Of a DNA stretch of 8,336 bases, positions 7,161 through 8,336 are shown in pieces. How positions within the stretch are numbered: the stretch's first letter is position 1; every line of letters begins with the position of its first letter. The position numbers and the translations under genes were made by a program. Under the pieces are notes generated by a model, which did not search any database, had not been told where the DNA came from, and worked only from the letters and a program-made list of their open reading frames with translations. Origin of the DNA: Bacteroidia bacterium (GTDB taxonomy: Bacteria > Bacteroidota > Bacteroidia > Bacteroidales > CAJPTX01); contig CAJPTV010000094.1 of NCBI GenBank assembly GCA_905373665.1, positions 1 to 8,336 on the forward strand, read 5' to 3'.

Positions 7161-7176
7161 TTCCCTCAAAGGGGAA
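7161..7176. promoter_or_regulatory. Small inverted repeat between divergent genes (possible operator)
   Basis: TTCCC (7161-7165) and GGGAA (7172-7176) are perfect 5-bp arms around a 6-base spacer. The repeat abuts the -7 box of the minus-strand promoter and overlaps its expected start point. It could be an operator or an RNA hairpin at the 5' end. The arms are short, so chance is possible. Confidence 0.25.
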
Positions 7177-7184
7177 CAAAGATA
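7177..7184 (-). promoter_or_regulatory. Promoter -7 box for the DUF2179-hydrolase-dehydrogenase operon
   Basis: TATCTTTG on the minus strand is a full match to the Bacteroidota -7 element TAnnTTTG. The expected -33 region 18-21 bases upstream is a T-run (TGTTTTT) and not a clear TTTG. Transcription would start near 7170, about 33 bases before the ATG at 7137. The upstream part of this promoter overlaps the first codons of the divergent gene at 7192. Confidence 0.5.
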
Positions 7185-7191
7185 AGAAAAA

Positions 7192-8121
7192 ATGCGTAAG
7201 AAAAACACCCTCCGTGCAATGCTTTTACTTGCACTCTCACTCCTTAGCCCGTTCCTCTGTGCTGCCCCATATACTGCAAAATGTGCACCCACAGATTCTA
7301 TCCCGCTGCCCCCGCCTGATTTTACGCACCTCAACGCCCTTTGGATACGTTCCTCTGCCGCCCTTGCCGACACCGCCTGTGGTAGGGAGATAGCCCAGGA
7401 ACTCGCACAGCTCTTTCACGCACAGCCTATCACGCTTGAACTCCCCACGCTCTCTGGGTTAAAAGACCTTATGGCTGAGGACGGACGCTTACGCCTCCTC
7501 ACGTGGACACACACTCTTCCCACCTCGGGCGAAACCCTCTACAAGGGCATAGCCTTGCATCTTGATGCGACCGATTCGCTACACATTACCCCGCTTCACG
7601 ACCGTCTCTTACCCGTCGGCGCTGGTCACATAGAGGAGGCATGGTTTAACACTCCCGCCTCGCCCGAGAAATGGTTCGGTGCGGTCTACTACGAGGTACA
7701 ACCGTTTGACTTCCAAGGCACGCCCGCCTATCTCCTTCTTGGCGTAGCGGGACGCACCGAGCTCTGCACGCGCAAGGTGATCGAAAGCCTCTACATCGAT
7801 GCTACAGGAGAGCTACAATTTGGCATCCCGTGCCTCTCCTATTCGCCCCGTCGCACCTTTCACCGCATCTTTTACTCCTACAGTTCGCGCGTGGCGATGA
7901 CGCTGCATTTCATCAAAGAGGGCGCGCAAGTGCTCATCGATCACCTCGCCCCCTCCGCACCACAATACGCTGGGCTTCCTCAATTTTACGGTCCTGATGC
8001 CTCGCAAGATGCCTTTACCCGCACCGACGTAGGTTACTGGCGTCACGAGGCTGACATCATCGTCTCGGCGCCCATAGATAGTGTCACAACGACGCCCCTG
8101 CGCTATCGGAAGGGGTATTAA
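7192..8121 (+). CDS. Secreted protein of unknown function, Bacteroidota-type
   Basis: This 309-residue protein begins with a signal peptide: MRKKNTLR, a hydrophobic stretch to ~22, then a likely signal peptidase I site near C23-A24-A25. There is no good lipobox, so a periplasmic or exported soluble protein is favoured over a lipoprotein. I cannot assign a function. From memory, several segments resemble a conserved uncharacterised family in Bacteroidota: WFGAVYYEV (161-169), YLLLGVAGRTELCTRKVI (180-197), a region with repeated aromatic and hydroxyl residues (IFYSYSSRVAMTLHF, 226-240), VLIDHLAPSAPQ (247-258) and FYGPDASQDAF (265-275). The mix of short strands and aromatic motifs suggests a beta-rich fold. 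After the signal peptide, cysteines occur at 31, 63, 192 and 214. No catalytic motif is recognised. The start is preceded by an A-rich tract (aacaaagataagaaaaa) and no Shine-Dalgarno, as is common in this phylum. The gene diverges from the DUF2179 operon with 54 bases between start codons. No clear promoter for it is seen. Confidence 0.8.
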   Translation: MRKKNTLRAMLLLALSLLSPFLCAAPYTAKCAPTDSIPLPPPDFTHLNALWIRSSAALADTACGREIAQELAQLFHAQPITLELPTLSGLKDLMAEDGRLRLLTWTHTLPTSGETLYKGIALHLDATDSLHITPLHDRLLPVGAGHIEEAWFNTPASPEKWFGAVYYEVQPFDFQGTPAYLLLGVAGRTELCTRKVIESLYIDATGELQFGIPCLSYSPRRTFHRIFYSYSSRVAMTLHFIKEGAQVLIDHLAPSAPQYAGLPQFYGPDASQDAFTRTDVGYWRHEADIIVSAPIDSVTTTPLRYRKGY

Positions 8122-8147
8122 AGGAAGCTGGGGAGGGTGCAGCATCT

Positions 8148-8171
8148 TTAGGAATTCCTAATCCTCTTTTT
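8148..8171 (+). terminator. Palindrome with T-run, possible terminator of the secreted-protein gene
   Basis: TTAGGAATTCCTAA (8148-8161) is a perfect 14-bp palindrome, able to form a 5-bp stem with an AATT loop. Five T (8167-8171) follow after five bases. It lies 26 bases beyond the stop at 8121. The weak stem and the gap before the T-run make termination uncertain; a protein-binding site is an alternative. Confidence 0.3.
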
Positions 8172-8209
8172 AATAGGGAAATCAAAAGAACAGAAAGAGA
8201 GAATAAAGG

Positions 8210-8247
8210 AAGTCGTCTAAAAACAGCGACTTTCGGGGTGCTTTTTT
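8210..8247 (+). terminator. Hairpin followed by T6 (terminator-like or part of a repeat element)
   Basis: AAGTCG (8210-8215) and CGACTT (8227-8232) form a perfect 6-bp stem with an 11-base loop; nine bases later comes TTTTTT (8242-8247). The gap is too long for a classic intrinsic terminator. It could be a weak terminator for the plus-strand gene or a structured end of the repeat region that follows. Confidence 0.25.
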
Positions 8248-8250
8248 GGG

Positions 8251-8266
8251 TAGGTAATTTTACCTA
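8251..8266. repeat. 7-bp inverted repeat TAGGTAA / TTACCTA
   Basis: TAGGTAA (8251-8257) and TTACCTA (8260-8266) are exact reverse complements separated by TT. As RNA the stem would be six pairs with an ATTT loop. It stands directly before the direct-repeat cluster and may mark its boundary or be a protein site. Confidence 0.4.
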
Positions 8267-8269
8267 TTC

Positions 8270-8317
8270 GAAGCACGCCAGAAGCACGCAACACGTACGC
8301 AAGAAGCACGCAACACG
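8270..8317. repeat. Direct-repeat cluster with core GAAGCACGC (start of a possible tandem array)
   Basis: GAAGCACGC occurs three times, at 8270-8278, 8281-8289 and 8303-8311. The last two copies extend to the same 15 bases, GAAGCACGCAACACG, with a 22-base period. ACGC also recurs between them. The cluster reaches nearly to the window edge and may continue. No reading frame or transposase accompanies it. Confidence 0.6.
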
Positions 8318-8336
8318 CAGGCTGCACGGGGTGAGG

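Larger units (their letters stand above)
8122..8336. other. Gene-free right edge with clustered small repeats
   Basis: No open frame with a believable product was seen in this stretch. It holds, in order, a 14-bp palindrome, a purine-rich segment (~8174-8210), a hairpin followed by a T-run (8210-8247), a near-perfect short hairpin (8251-8266) and a GC-rich direct-repeat cluster that starts at 8270 and probably continues past the window. The change from AT-rich to repetitive GC-rich sequence near 8268 suggests the start of a repeat element. Confidence 0.5.

Noticed and set aside
6427..7185. A 252-codon open frame on the plus strand
   Set aside because: It runs antisense across both the hydrolase and the DUF2179 genes, which have clear family motifs. 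Its product has low-complexity basic composition and no known features.
7813..8145. A 110-codon open frame on the minus strand
   Set aside because: It is antisense to the 3' end of the secreted-protein gene, without recognisable motifs.
8138..8327. GTGCAGC (8138-8144) and GCTGCAC (8321-8327) as terminal inverted repeats of a mobile element
   Set aside because: Seven bases at this distance can arise by chance, there is no flanking target duplication, and the right copy lies within the repeat cluster near the window edge.
8270..8336. CRISPR array
   Set aside because: Repeat units are too short, the intervals are unequal (11 and 22 bases) and most of the spacing is itself repeat-like. No unique spacers or cas genes are present.

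Overview
The window looks like a piece of a chromosome from the phylum Bacteroidota, most likely a Porphyromonas-like member of the Bacteroidales; the genus is an inference. Four things support this. The RNase G carries the S1-domain insertion usual in this phylum. The methionyl-tRNA synthetase has the KLSTS form of the KMSKS loop plus a fused C-terminal tRNA-binding domain. There is a UPF0316/DUF2179-type membrane protein of the Bacteroidota form. Several starts lack a Shine-Dalgarno sequence and are preceded by matches to the Bacteroidota -7 promoter element TAnnTTTG. By eye, base composition is balanced to slightly GC-rich and even across the genes. I see no insertion sequence, tRNA, rRNA, CRISPR array or phage gene.

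Layout, left to right. Six genes lie on the minus strand and one on the plus strand. At the left edge is the 5' part of a DsbD-family thiol:disulfide interchange protein gene (586 to the edge). Upstream of it is rng (675-2342), which starts with TTG behind a good Shine-Dalgarno. Then come metG (2521-4566), a YqhD-type iron-containing alcohol/aldehyde dehydrogenase (4640-5872), a glyoxalase-II-like metallo-beta-lactamase hydrolase (5890-6537) and a UPF0316/DUF2179 membrane protein (6559-7137). Diverging from the last is a secreted protein of unknown function (7192-8121). The final 215 bases hold no gene but several small inverted repeats and the start of a direct-repeat cluster that runs to the window edge.

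Transcription units. The DUF2179, hydrolase and dehydrogenase genes are separated by only 21 and 17 bases. They look like one operon, started at a TAnnTTTG promoter at 7177-7184 and ended by a convincing terminator at 4604-4638. metG and rng each appear to have their own promoter just after the terminator of the gene before. In both cases the T-run of the terminator lies 18-19 bases upstream of the -7 box, where the -33 element is expected. The dsbD-like gene follows rng by 88 bases without a clear promoter of its own and may be read through from rng.

Functionally this is mostly housekeeping: RNA processing (rng), translation (metG) and periplasmic thiol chemistry (dsbD). The one suggestive grouping is the operon joining an NADPH-dependent aldehyde reductase with a glyoxalase-II-like hydrolase, which would fit detoxification of reactive carbonyl compounds. 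I found no convincing evidence of an undescribed system. The least explained parts are the secreted protein and the repeat-rich right edge.
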